From: VMCP01 sp965659745
GTDB taxonomy: Bacteria > Bacteroidota > Bacteroidia > NS11-12g > UBA955
DNA: 12,300 bases
Assembly (NCBI GenBank): GCA_965659745.1
Contig: CBFHXF010000055.1
Span: 1-12,300 of the forward strand
Direction: 5' to 3'
Shown: positions 1 to 7,496 of the stretch, piece by piece
How the letters are laid out: each line of letters opens with the position of its first letter
Position numbering within the stretch: position 1 is the first letter of the stretch
Program-made: the position numbers and the translations under genes
The notes under the pieces: generated by a model
The model's database searches: none
The model's input: the letters and a program-made list of their open reading frames with translations, nothing else
Told to the model about the DNA's origin: nothing

Positions 1-2
1 GC

Positions 3-1982
3 GTATTGTTCAAGCTTTTTGCCGATATCGACGTTTTTGATATAGAGCTGGATTGTGCGAACGTAGAAGATTTTATCAGAACGGTTAAGGCGTTAGAGCC
101 TACTTTCGGGGGAATTAATCTTGAAGATATCAAAGCGCCTGAGAGTTTCGAAATAGAAGAACGCCTGAAAGCCGAATTGAATATTCCGATTATGCACGAC
201 GATCAACACGGAACCGCCATTATTTCTGGGGCCGGATTGATCAACGCGCTGCAAATCGTGAATAAGAAAATCGACGAAGTACGCATGGTAATTAACGGCG
301 CGGGTGCCAGTGCCATTGCGTGTACCAAATTATTTGTGGCTTTAGGAGCGAAGGTAGAAAACATTGTGATGCTCGATTCTAAGGGCGTTATTCGTGCCGA
401 TCGTACTGATTTAGATAAATATAAGTCTCAATTTGCCACCCAACGCGATATTCATACCTTAGGTGAAGCTTTGGTGAATGCAGAAGTATTCGTCGGCCTT
501 TCTAAGGGAAATATTTTAACGCCTGAAATGATTTTGTCAATGGCAGCCGATCCTATCGTGTTCGCTATGGCCAATCCAACGCCAGAAATCGATTATCATC
601 TGGCGATACAAACCCGTAAAGACATCATTATGGCTACGGGTCGTTCGGATTACCCCAATCAGGTAAACAACGTTTTAGGGTTTCCCTTTATTTTTAGAGG
701 GGCTTTAGACGTAAGAGCCACCGAAATTAACGAAGAAATGAAGTTGGCGGCCGTTCGTGCCATTGCTTCATTGGCCCACGAGCCCGTTCCAGAGGTGGTG
801 ATGATGGCCTATAACGAAGCCAACATGAGCTTTGGTCCGACTTATATTATTCCAAAGCCAATGGATCCCCGCTTGATCACCACGGTAGCACCTGCGGTAG
901 CCAAAGCGGCTATGGACAGCGGTGTGGCCAAAGCGCCTATTACCGATTGGGAAGGATATAAAAACGATCTAAGAAAACGTTTGGGTATCGATAACGATTT
1001 TGTAAATCGTTTGATGATCAAAGCCAAAAAAGATCCTAAAAAAGTAGTCTTTGCCGAAGCAGACAACGTGCGCATTTTACGCGCCGCTCAAGGTTGCTAT
1101 AACGACAAAATTGCCACTCCTATATTATTAGGAAAACCTGAGGTGATTGAAAGCATGATGGCCGAAAACAACATCCAAATTCCGGGTGTAGTTATCATAG
1201 ATCCCCGCAGGGAAGAAGAGATGCGTACAAAATTCGGACAGTCATTGTTTGAAAAGCGCGGAAGAAAAGGGGTTACCCGTTACGAAGCCGAATACCAAAT
1301 GAGAAACCGTAATTATTTCGGTTCCATGATGGTAGAAACGGGCGAAGCAGATGTGTTTATTTCGGGATTAACGCGCAGTTATCCCTTGGCCTTGAAGCCG
1401 GCTCTGGCGGCTATCGGTATGAGCACGGAAACCCAGCGCATTGCGGGCATGCACATCATGATGAGCAAAGCGGGACCGATGTTTTTCGCCGATACAACCG
1501 TTAACGTTCACATGAACGAAGAGGAATTGTATTGCTTGGTAAAAACCGTGCATTCACGCGTTAAATCATTCCAAATTGAGCCTAAAATTGCCATGATTTC
1601 CTACTCGAATTTCGGCTCTAACAGCGGTGAATCGCCCGAGAAAATACGTCGTGTGGTAAAACGCTTGCATGAAAACGAGCCCCATATCATGGTAGACGGT
1701 GAAATGCAGCCGGTTTTTGCCTTCGATGGCGAACAACGCGCTGAATTGTATCCATTCAACAAATTGGGTAAGGAGCCCGCGAATACATTTATATTCCCCG
1801 ATTTGAATGCCGCCAACGCGGCCTACCAACTGCTCAGAACCATGGGCGGAAGCGAGGCCATCGGTCCGGTATTGCTCGGCATGAATAAAACCGTTCACAT
1901 CTTGCACCACAGTTCAACGGTTCGCGAAATCATGAACATGGTGGCCTTGGCCGTTTGTGAAGCGCAAGATCGTGCCAAGTAA
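3..1982 (+). CDS. maeB: NADP-dependent malic enzyme (MaeB type), 5'-truncated by window edge
   Basis: Oxidatively decarboxylates malate to pyruvate, making NAD(P)H in the cytoplasm. The reading frame is already open at base 3, and the first residues (VLFKLFADIDVFDIE) match the interior of MaeB. The TTG at 6 is therefore not the start, and about 100 N-terminal residues lie outside the window, including the catalytic Tyr/Lys region. Counting from the codon at 6, the conserved block GGINLEDIKAP is followed by HDDQHGT at about 64-70 (metal and substrate site), a Rossmann motif NGAGASA near 97-103, and ATGRSDYPNQVNN further on. From about 333 to the end is a phosphotransacetylase-like domain, the hallmark of the roughly 760-residue hybrid enzymes. 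In known MaeB proteins that domain is an acetyl-CoA-responsive regulatory module, not a working transacetylase. Cofactor preference is inferred from the family. The stop codon is 1 nt from the next gene, suggesting cotranscription. Confidence 0.95.
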   Translation, partial: VLFKLFADIDVFDIELDCANVEDFIRTVKALEPTFGGINLEDIKAPESFEIEERLKAELNIPIMHDDQHGTAIISGAGLINALQIVNKKIDEVRMVINGAGASAIACTKLFVALGAKVENIVMLDSKGVIRADRTDLDKYKSQFATQRDIHTLGEALVNAEVFVGLSKGNILTPEMILSMAADPIVFAMANPTPEIDYHLAIQTRKDIIMATGRSDYPNQVNNVLGFPFIFRGALDVRATEINEEMKLAAVRAIASLAHEPVPEVVMMAYNEANMSFGPTYIIPKPMDPRLITTVAPAVAKAAMDSGVAKAPITDWEGYKNDLRKRLGIDNDFVNRLMIKAKKDPKKVVFAEADNVRILRAAQGCYNDKIATPILLGKPEVIESMMAENNIQIPGVVIIDPRREEEMRTKFGQSLFEKRGRKGVTRYEAEYQMRNRNYFGSMMVETGEADVFISGLTRSYPLALKPALAAIGMSTETQRIAGMHIMMSKAGPMFFADTTVNVHMNEEELYCLVKTVHSRVKSFQIEPKIAMISYSNFGSNSGESPEKIRRVVKRLHENEPHIMVDGEMQPVFAFDGEQRAELYPFNKLGKEPANTFIFPDLNAANAAYQLLRTMGGSEAIGPVLLGMNKTVHILHHSSTVREIMNMVALAVCEAQDRAK

Positions 1983-1983
1983 A

Positions 1984-2418
1984 ATGGAAATCAAAATCGC
2001 AAAATTCCAATCAAGTCAATATTATCAAGCATTGGCGCTCCGCGATAAAGTATTGCGGGCGCCATTAGGCTTGTTTTTCTCGGGGGAAGATATCCTAGCC
2101 GAACAAGCCTACACCCATTTTATTATGCTTCAAGAAGATCAAGTGGTGGCCACTGCCCAAATGGTCAATACGGGCAATGGCATTGGTAAAATGCGACAAG
2201 TAGCCGTAGATTTTGATTTTCAAAGTAAGGGTTTAGGCGGAATTTTGGTTGATTTTATTGAGAATTGGGCCCGTGAATCGGGGCTGAATGGCATAACCTT
2301 ACATGCACGAGTAACGGCGGTGGCCTTCTATGAAAAAAGGAATTATTCCAAAAAAGGGGAGTCCTTTATGGAAGTGGGAATTCCCCACTTTTTTATGGAA
2401 AAACATATTTCGTCTTGA
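1984..2418 (+). CDS. GNAT-family N-acetyltransferase
   Basis: A 144-residue single-domain acetyltransferase, substrate unknown. The acetyl-CoA binding motif A is visible: strand MRQVAVD, then QSKGLGG (the Q-x-x-G-x-G/A pyrophosphate loop), then a helix. Near the C-terminus is the usual AVAFYEKRNY segment (motif B), and the protein ends in IPHFFMEK, a tail common in small cytoplasmic GNAT proteins. I chose the ATG at 1984, one base after the malic enzyme stop. An in-frame GTG at 1957 would add nine basic residues read through the end of the upstream gene, which do not look like a GNAT N-terminus. The tight spacing points to translation coupled to maeB, but a functional link is not evident. The family is clear; the substrate cannot be read from sequence. 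Confidence 0.88.
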   Translation: MEIKIAKFQSSQYYQALALRDKVLRAPLGLFFSGEDILAEQAYTHFIMLQEDQVVATAQMVNTGNGIGKMRQVAVDFDFQSKGLGGILVDFIENWARESGLNGITLHARVTAVAFYEKRNYSKKGESFMEVGIPHFFMEKHISS

Positions 2419-2434
2419 ATATTTGCATTTTTTG

Positions 2435-2446
2435 CGAAAGCTTTCG
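2435..2446. repeat. Perfect 12-bp palindrome in the rseP promoter region
   Basis: CGAAAGCTTTCG is a perfect dyad that ends 20 bases before the -7 box at 2467. It covers the position where a Bacteroidota -33 element should lie (TTTC at 2442-2445). With no loop it is a better candidate for a dimeric protein's DNA site than for an RNA hairpin. It lacks a following T-run, so it does not read as a terminator for the upstream gene. A chance palindrome is possible. Confidence 0.4.
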
Positions 2447-2466
2447 TACGAATAACAAGATAAACC

Positions 2467-2474
2467 TACTTTTG
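2467..2474 (+). promoter_or_regulatory. Putative -7 promoter box for rseP
   Basis: TACTTTTG matches the Bacteroidota consensus TAnnTTTG exactly and lies 15 nt before the rseP start codon, in a 71-nt intergenic gap. No exact TTG -33 element is seen at the usual spacing. A palindrome occupies that position. Confidence 0.6.
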
Positions 2475-2489
2475 TAACCTTAATATTAT

Positions 2490-3833
2490 ATGAATACCCT
2501 AATCACACTCGTACAGTTTTTTGCAGCACTCGGTCTATTGGTGACCCTTCATGAACTGGGACATTTTTTAGCCGCACGTGCCTTTGGCATTAAAGTCGAG
2601 AAATTTTATTTATTCTTTGACGCTTTTGGCGTTAAACTTTTCAAGTTTAAAAAAGGCGATACCGAATACGGTATTGGTTGGCTGCCATTAGGCGGTTATG
2701 TAAAAATAGCCGGTATGGTAGATGAGAGTTTAGACAAAGAACAACTTAAGTCAGAACCCGAACCATGGGAGTTTCGCTCTAAGCCGGCATGGCAGCGCTT
2801 GATTGTAATGATCGGTGGAGTAGTGGTGAACGTGATTTTGGGTATTGTGATCATTTCAGGATTGACCTTTTCACAAGGTGAAACCTATGTACCCACCTCG
2901 GTAATTAACGAACGCGGGGGAATTTATGTAAGTCCGGAAGCTCAAAAATGGGGTTTAAAAACAGGCGATCAAATCATTGCGTTGAACGGTGAGAAAGTAG
3001 ATAATTTGATGGGCAGTTTCATGAGTCCGGAGTTCCTTACCAATGATAAAAAAGAAGTAACGGTAATACGAAATAACGAAACCGTAAATTTGAGCCTTCC
3101 CGCCAATATTGAAAACTCGTTTTCAATGTCGAGTGAGTTGCCTTTAATTGCACCCCGATATCAGTTCGACGTTAAGCGCGTGGTAGGTGGAAGTCCCGCG
3201 GATAAAGCTGGAGTGGTAGACGGCGATGCTTTTATAGCGATTGACTCTATTGCATTTGGTTCTTTCTTCGAGTTTAAGGAAATTTTAACTCAAAAAGCAG
3301 GACAAACGGCTGAGTTTACGTTGAAAGCGGAAGATGGAGGTGCAAGAAAAACCTATATCACCATCAGTGAAGCAGGTACTTTAGGTTTCCAACCCAATAT
3401 TAAAGGATTTGAAGGTGCTGAAAAGCAAATTTCCTATTCGGCTGGTAAATCTTTGGTAATAGGCACCCAAAAGAGTTATGAATTGATAGCGGCCAATGCC
3501 AAAGGATTGGGCAAGGTGGTATCGGGTAAGGTAAATGCTAAGAATTCGTTAGCGGGACCTATTGGTATCGCACAGATGTACGGTCCAACATGGGATTGGA
3601 TAAATTTCTGGACGTTAACGGCTACCATCAGTTTGGCTTTGGCTTTGATGAATATTTTGCCAATTCCAGCTTTAGATGGCGGACATGTGATGTTCTTACT
3701 ATACGAAATGATTACCCGCAGACCGGTGAACGAGCGCGTATTATATATCGGCCAGGTAATCGGAATGGTGGTATTATTAAGTTTGTTTGTGTTTATATTT
3801 TGGGTTGATATTTCCCGTGCCCTTGGCTTTTAA
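2490..3833 (+). CDS. rseP: RIP metalloprotease RseP (site-2 protease)
   Basis: Intramembrane zinc protease of the inner membrane. Family members cut membrane-anchored regulators such as anti-sigma factors, and remnant signal peptides. At 447 residues it matches the usual length of about 450. The first membrane segment (about 4-27) carries HELGH at residues 21-25, supplying two zinc ligands and the catalytic Glu. A second hydrophobic segment is near 105-125. Two PDZ-like regions follow, one around 145-185 (GLKTGDQIIALNG) and one around 230-265 (VVGGSPADKAGVVDGD). The third segment ends in ILPIPALDGGH, where Asp396 is the third zinc ligand, and a last segment spans about 420-443. All active-site residues are intact. 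Its stop overlaps the next start (TAATG, 1 nt), so translation is probably coupled. Which anti-sigma factor it cuts is not shown here. Confidence 0.96.
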   Translation: MNTLITLVQFFAALGLLVTLHELGHFLAARAFGIKVEKFYLFFDAFGVKLFKFKKGDTEYGIGWLPLGGYVKIAGMVDESLDKEQLKSEPEPWEFRSKPAWQRLIVMIGGVVVNVILGIVIISGLTFSQGETYVPTSVINERGGIYVSPEAQKWGLKTGDQIIALNGEKVDNLMGSFMSPEFLTNDKKEVTVIRNNETVNLSLPANIENSFSMSSELPLIAPRYQFDVKRVVGGSPADKAGVVDGDAFIAIDSIAFGSFFEFKEILTQKAGQTAEFTLKAEDGGARKTYITISEAGTLGFQPNIKGFEGAEKQISYSAGKSLVIGTQKSYELIAANAKGLGKVVSGKVNAKNSLAGPIGIAQMYGPTWDWINFWTLTATISLALALMNILPIPALDGGHVMFLLYEMITRRPVNERVLYIGQVIGMVVLLSLFVFIFWVDISRALGF

Positions 3834-4339
3834 TGGATAAAAATCCGTTCCACATATTGAATATGGCTCCTATGCCCAAAATGGATTTGGGAGCCTTGCG
3901 TAAACGCTACATTGAAATACAGCGAAGCGGGCATCCTGATCTAGGAAATGATCCTGAGGTATCGGAATGGGCGAATCAAGCTTATTCATTGTTGAAAAAC
4001 GATGAAAGTAGATTGGCTGAGATTTTGAAATTTTATGGTACGTGGCCGCCTGATACTAAGTTGATAGGAATGGACTTTTTGATGGAAGCGATGGAGATTA
4101 GCGAAGCCATCGGCGAATTGCAAAATGAGTCTGATGCGCAAAAGCTAAGCCTTGCAAATACCTTAAACCAGATGAAAAGCGAACTAGACGTTCAATTAGA
4201 CACGATAAATGCAAAAGCGGAGGCCCATGCAATGTGGTTTGAGGATAGTGCTACACTTGAACAGATTTCTATTTGGTATCAAAGACGCAGGTATTTAACA
4301 CGTTTGGAAAAAAATCTAAACGGAGAAGAAGAACTATAA
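3833..4339 (+). CDS. hscB: HscB-like Fe-S cluster co-chaperone (J-domain protein)
   Basis: A 168-residue cytoplasmic protein resembling HscB, the J-domain co-chaperone that brings IscU-type scaffolds to the Hsp70 HscA. The N-terminal J-domain (about 4-70) begins PFHILNM, with the HPD tripeptide at residues 34-36 that stimulates Hsp70 ATPase. A linker follows, then the HscB C-terminal signature DFLMEAMEISEAI at about 81-93. The rest is a helical region with charged heptad-like character, as in the scaffold-binding three-helix bundle. Length is near the usual 170. It starts inside the rseP stop codon. An hscB beside rseP rather than in an isc cluster is unusual by enterobacterial standards. The J-domain is certain; the HscB assignment rests on the second domain and is good but not proved. 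Confidence 0.82.
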   Translation: MDKNPFHILNMAPMPKMDLGALRKRYIEIQRSGHPDLGNDPEVSEWANQAYSLLKNDESRLAEILKFYGTWPPDTKLIGMDFLMEAMEISEAIGELQNESDAQKLSLANTLNQMKSELDVQLDTINAKAEAHAMWFEDSATLEQISIWYQRRRYLTRLEKNLNGEEEL

Positions 4340-4351
4340 AGTTAATAGCTG

Positions 4352-4359
4352 TAATTTCG
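4352..4359 (+). promoter_or_regulatory. Weak internal promoter candidate before the phosphoribosyltransferase gene
   Basis: TAATTTCG differs by one base from TAnnTTTG and lies 7 nt before the ATG at 4367, within the 27-nt gap after hscB. It could allow separate transcription, but the gene may simply be read from the rseP promoter. Confidence 0.25.
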
Positions 4360-4366
4360 AAATAAT

Positions 4367-4846
4367 ATGAATACCAAGCAAGTAGTTTTACGTGATTCTG
4401 AAATCCGCATAACCCTGAAAAGAATGGTGTTACAAATAGCGGAAAACTATGTAGATGTATCTGATTTGTTATTGATCGGATTGAACGAACGCGGTAGTTT
4501 TTTGGCTAAATTAATTCAAACCGGTTTAACAGAAACCTTGCCGAATTTACAGGTGTCTTTTCAGCAGATGGACGTTACGGTGGACATGCCTTCTCGAAAT
4601 TTCGGCGCCCCCCATATTTTAATTGTAGACGATGTCTTGAATTCCGGAAAAACAGCATTCATAGCGGCGATGTCGTGCATGAATGCGGATATTAAAACGA
4701 TGGAAACGGCTTTTCTTGCGGTACGTGAACACCGAAGTTTTCCAATTTCTGCCAATTATGTGGGTTTGAGCATTGCCACTACCTTACAAGACCATGTGCT
4801 TTTCGATAATGAAAATGCAGACGATCTGAACGTGTACCTTCAATAA
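4367..4846 (+). CDS. PyrR-like phosphoribosyltransferase
   Basis: A 159-residue type I phosphoribosyltransferase-fold protein. The PRPP-binding motif ILIVDDVLNSGKTA at residues 84-97 has the paired acidic residues and the G-K-T loop. Upstream, LLLIGLNERGSFLAKLI (35-50) and QMDVTVD (67-73) occupy the places of PyrR's G-x-x-x-R-G loop and its ELDITLYRDD strand, so PyrR is the nearest relative I recognise. PyrR proteins regulate pyrimidine operons by binding mRNA and/or have uracil phosphoribosyltransferase activity. This copy is about 20 residues shorter than typical PyrR, so neither activity can be assumed. A dihydroorotase gene lies 3.3 kb downstream but is clearly a separate unit. A general purine/pyrimidine salvage role is the alternative. 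Confidence 0.78.
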   Translation: MNTKQVVLRDSEIRITLKRMVLQIAENYVDVSDLLLIGLNERGSFLAKLIQTGLTETLPNLQVSFQQMDVTVDMPSRNFGAPHILIVDDVLNSGKTAFIAAMSCMNADIKTMETAFLAVREHRSFPISANYVGLSIATTLQDHVLFDNENADDLNVYLQ

Positions 4847-4930
4847 TTATCACTTTACGAGACAACGTATTATGGCTATTATATGTCATAACAAAAGCAA
4901 TTTTAAATTGTTATATTTGTCTAGTTGCGT
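4847..4930 (+). promoter_or_regulatory. Promoter region of the secreted-protein gene, with TATATTTG box at 4912-4919
   Basis: TATATTTG is an exact TAnnTTTG match 11 nt before the ATG at 4931. Just upstream, CAATTT and AAATTG around one T (4898-4910) form a 6-bp dyad, and TTATGGC/GTCATAA (4870-4876 and 4885-4891) form a weak AT-rich stem. Neither stem has a T-run, so I see no clear terminator for the phosphoribosyltransferase gene. No -33 TTG at the expected spacing. Confidence 0.55.
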
Positions 4931-7411
4931 ATGCGGTTATTAAAATGGCTCGGTTTAATGGTTTTTTGCCTGTTTCAAAGGGTAAATGCCACGCATATTG
5001 TTGGGGGCGAAATGACTTACACCTATTTAGGTAATAATCAATACAAACTTAGATTAGATCTTTACATCGATTGTATCAACGGGAATCCGCAGGCCGTAGA
5101 ATCCGATAAAAATGCATTATTTGCAATTTTTTACGGAAATACCCGGCAGATGGTACCTGGTTATCCCGTTTCGGTAGGAAGAAGCGGTCCAGAACGCGTT
5201 TCCAAAACCAATTATAACTGTATTGCCGTTCAGCCAAATGCATGTGTAGATCACTATTGGTATGAAAGAACGGTTACCTTGTCGCCTCGAACCGGTGGTT
5301 ATTATGTTTCGTTTCAGAGGTGTTGCCGAAATGGAACGATTTCCAATATCATCGATCCAGGTGGGGCAGGTGCTAATTATTGGAACTTTATTCCCAATGC
5401 CAATCAGCTAGGAAATAATTCCTCTGCGGTATTTAAGGAGTTGCCTCCTAATTTTTTATGTACAAATACACCCTTGCGATTCGACCACAGCGCTAAAGAC
5501 GCAGATGGAGATTCGTTGGTATATAGTTTAACTACTCCTTACACAGGCGGGAATAGAGATTTTCCAAGACCAGACGATGGGGCTAGCGGACAACTTGACC
5601 GCCCTCCGTTTGATTTAATTTCATGGAGAAACGCGTATACCGCTGATGATCCCATAAACGGATTCCCCAAAATGAGTATCGATACCAAAACGGGATTTCT
5701 TACCTTAACGCCCACTCAAGCAGGTCAGTTTGTAGTAGGAATTTCGGTTAAGGAATATAGGAATGGGGTTTTTCTAAATGAAACCATTCGCGATTATCAA
5801 TTTAACGTGCAAGCGTGCGTTATCAATGTAATGTCGTCTTTCTTCGCCCCTAAATTTATTTGTGGTTACGAATATCTATTTACCAATTACAGTCAAGGGG
5901 CACAGAAGTATTTTTGGGACTTTGGTGTGCCCAATCAAACCGACGATACATCGAACCAAACCAAGCCTTCATTTACCTATCCAAGTCCTGGAACTTACAC
6001 GGTAATGTTAGTAGCTTACAAAAATAATTGTTCCGACACGTTCCGCTTAACGGTTACCGTTGTGGAACCCGTGATTCCTCAATTACCAAGTGATACGATT
6101 TTATGTCCGGGGGAAACATTGGTTTTGAAATCAGACATTTCTGGAGATTCATATGGTTGGAATACGGGATCGAATTTAGATTCAATTGTTGTTGACACCG
6201 ATGGTCAGTACATACTGGGGGTGACTCAAAAAACGTGTACTTGGTATGATACCATTAACGTGAGTGTAGATAGAGATGTGGTTGATGCTTATGGCGATAC
6301 CTTATTTTGTAGCGATCAAACGTTTAACCATAAAATAGGAGCAAGGCAAATAAACGGAGCAACTTATATTTGGTCGAATAACCAATTAAATAGGGAACAG
6401 TTTATTACGGATACAGGTTGGTTTTGGGTTAATATGACTACTCAGAATGGATGCAAAAGTGCCGATAGTGTGAGGGTAGATCAGTTTCCGGAGGTAACGG
6501 TTAATGTCGAAGATACCATAGGGTGTGAAAATATTCCCATTACGTTCTCTGCAACGTACAATAATCCCACTGCGAGTATTCGTTGGAGTAATGGAAATAA
6601 CGGTCCCACAATGACCACCAACCGCTCGGGCAACTATACAGTTACGGCAACCGTAGGCTTATGTTCTACGAGCGATAATTTCAACTTTGATTTCTTCCCT
6701 AGGGAATTAGAATTAGGTCCTGATTTAGAATTCTGTGATGTCATTGATACCTTAATCTCAGCTCCCCAAAGCGATTTCAAGTCCGTTATTTGGAACGATG
6801 AAATTCCAGGACAAACTTATCGTTTGCGAGAATCAGGATACTTGAGCATTAGTGTGGTAACCCAAAACGGATGTATAGAGAGAGATTCTCTATTGGTAAG
6901 ATTGTATAACAGTCCCCTGTTGAATTTAGGGCGAGATACCTCTCTTTGTTTATCTGAAAATCCAATTTTAGATGCCGGCATGGGAATGCGTTCTTACAAA
7001 TGGAACAATGGCAAAACAACACAAACCATCACCGCTTACGATTCGGGTTTGTACGCCGTTGAAATTGTGTCAACCAACGGATGTAGGAGTCTTGATTCTA
7101 TTTGGATCAATAAAAGAAAAGATTTACTCCCCTCTGAAATTCATATGCCTAATGCATTTACACCCAATGGAGATGGCTTGAACGATTTATATCCCCTGAA
7201 TCAATTTCAAGTGAAAGGCGCCGAGTACCGTTTGTGGTTATACAACCGTTGGGGAGAAAAGCTAGCGGAATTCAGCCACCCGGATGGCAACTGGGATGGT
7301 TATATAAATGGAAAACCGGCACAAGAAGGGGTGTATGTTTTTAAAATGACATGGGTTGGTTGTGATAACCGAAGACGTACCTTATTTGGTGATTTTACGT
7401 TATTGCGTTAA
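4931..7411 (+). CDS. Secreted multi-domain surface protein with PKD domain, Ig-like repeats and T9SS type B sorting domain
   Basis: An 826-residue exported protein, probably delivered to the cell surface by the type IX secretion system used by gliding Bacteroidota. A signal peptide (MRLLKWLGLMVFCLF..., predicted cleavage after VNA at about 20) leads into THIVGGEMTYTYLG, a common opening of large surface proteins in this phylum. A Cys-rich N-terminal region runs to about 300. A PKD domain (about 300-378) has the typical YFWDFG and YPSPGTYTVMLVA motifs. About 379-730 holds five diverged Ig-like repeats, each with a W-S/N-N core and three ending in NGC..xDS. Residues about 736-826 form the type B C-terminal domain (PNAFTPNGDGLND, LYNRWGEKL, W-DG, GVYVF), the T9SS signal. 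I chose ATG 4931 over the in-frame TTG at 4925 because it gives a clean signal peptide. No catalytic domain is visible, so an adhesin or structural role is inferred; the ligand is unknown. Confidence 0.9.
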   Translation: MRLLKWLGLMVFCLFQRVNATHIVGGEMTYTYLGNNQYKLRLDLYIDCINGNPQAVESDKNALFAIFYGNTRQMVPGYPVSVGRSGPERVSKTNYNCIAVQPNACVDHYWYERTVTLSPRTGGYYVSFQRCCRNGTISNIIDPGGAGANYWNFIPNANQLGNNSSAVFKELPPNFLCTNTPLRFDHSAKDADGDSLVYSLTTPYTGGNRDFPRPDDGASGQLDRPPFDLISWRNAYTADDPINGFPKMSIDTKTGFLTLTPTQAGQFVVGISVKEYRNGVFLNETIRDYQFNVQACVINVMSSFFAPKFICGYEYLFTNYSQGAQKYFWDFGVPNQTDDTSNQTKPSFTYPSPGTYTVMLVAYKNNCSDTFRLTVTVVEPVIPQLPSDTILCPGETLVLKSDISGDSYGWNTGSNLDSIVVDTDGQYILGVTQKTCTWYDTINVSVDRDVVDAYGDTLFCSDQTFNHKIGARQINGATYIWSNNQLNREQFITDTGWFWVNMTTQNGCKSADSVRVDQFPEVTVNVEDTIGCENIPITFSATYNNPTASIRWSNGNNGPTMTTNRSGNYTVTATVGLCSTSDNFNFDFFPRELELGPDLEFCDVIDTLISAPQSDFKSVIWNDEIPGQTYRLRESGYLSISVVTQNGCIERDSLLVRLYNSPLLNLGRDTSLCLSENPILDAGMGMRSYKWNNGKTTQTITAYDSGLYAVEIVSTNGCRSLDSIWINKRKDLLPSEIHMPNAFTPNGDGLNDLYPLNQFQVKGAEYRLWLYNRWGEKLAEFSHPDGNWDGYINGKPAQEGVYVFKMTWVGCDNRRRTLFGDFTLLR

Positions 7412-7444
7412 ATCCACTCTACATAACAAGTTTTATTGTATTTA

Positions 7445-7496
7445 AAAACATCCCATGCGACAAAACCGTGGCAATGGGTGTTTATTAATTCTTTTT
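7445..7496. terminator. Bidirectional intrinsic terminator between convergent genes
   Basis: AAACATCCCATGC (7446-7458) pairs with GCAATGGGTGTTT (7471-7483), giving 12 base pairs with two single-base bulges and a 12-nt loop. On the + strand it is followed by an AT-rich tail ending in five Ts (7492-7496). On the - strand the stem is followed by TTTTTAAAT. It lies between the surface-protein stop and the GxxExxY stop, where a shared terminator is expected. Confidence 0.72.

Noticed and set aside
1566..1910. Long antisense open frame within the malic enzyme gene
   Set aside because: It lies inside a strongly conserved gene on the other strand and has no recognisable protein motifs.
1957..1983. 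GTG at 1957 as the start of the GNAT gene
   Set aside because: It would overlap the malic enzyme gene and add a basic tail not typical of GNAT proteins; the ATG at 1984 fits the family N-terminus.
3590..3808. Second plus-strand frame near the end of rseP
   Set aside because: It is out of frame with the zinc-ligand region of rseP and has no motifs of its own.
4870..4891. Hairpin TTATGGC/GTCATAA as a terminator of the phosphoribosyltransferase gene
   Set aside because: It is a weak AT-rich stem with one G-T pair and no T-run after it.
4925..4930. TTG at 4925 as the start of the surface-protein gene
   Set aside because: It is only 5 nt after the -7 box and adds two residues; the ATG at 4931 gives an ordinary signal peptide.
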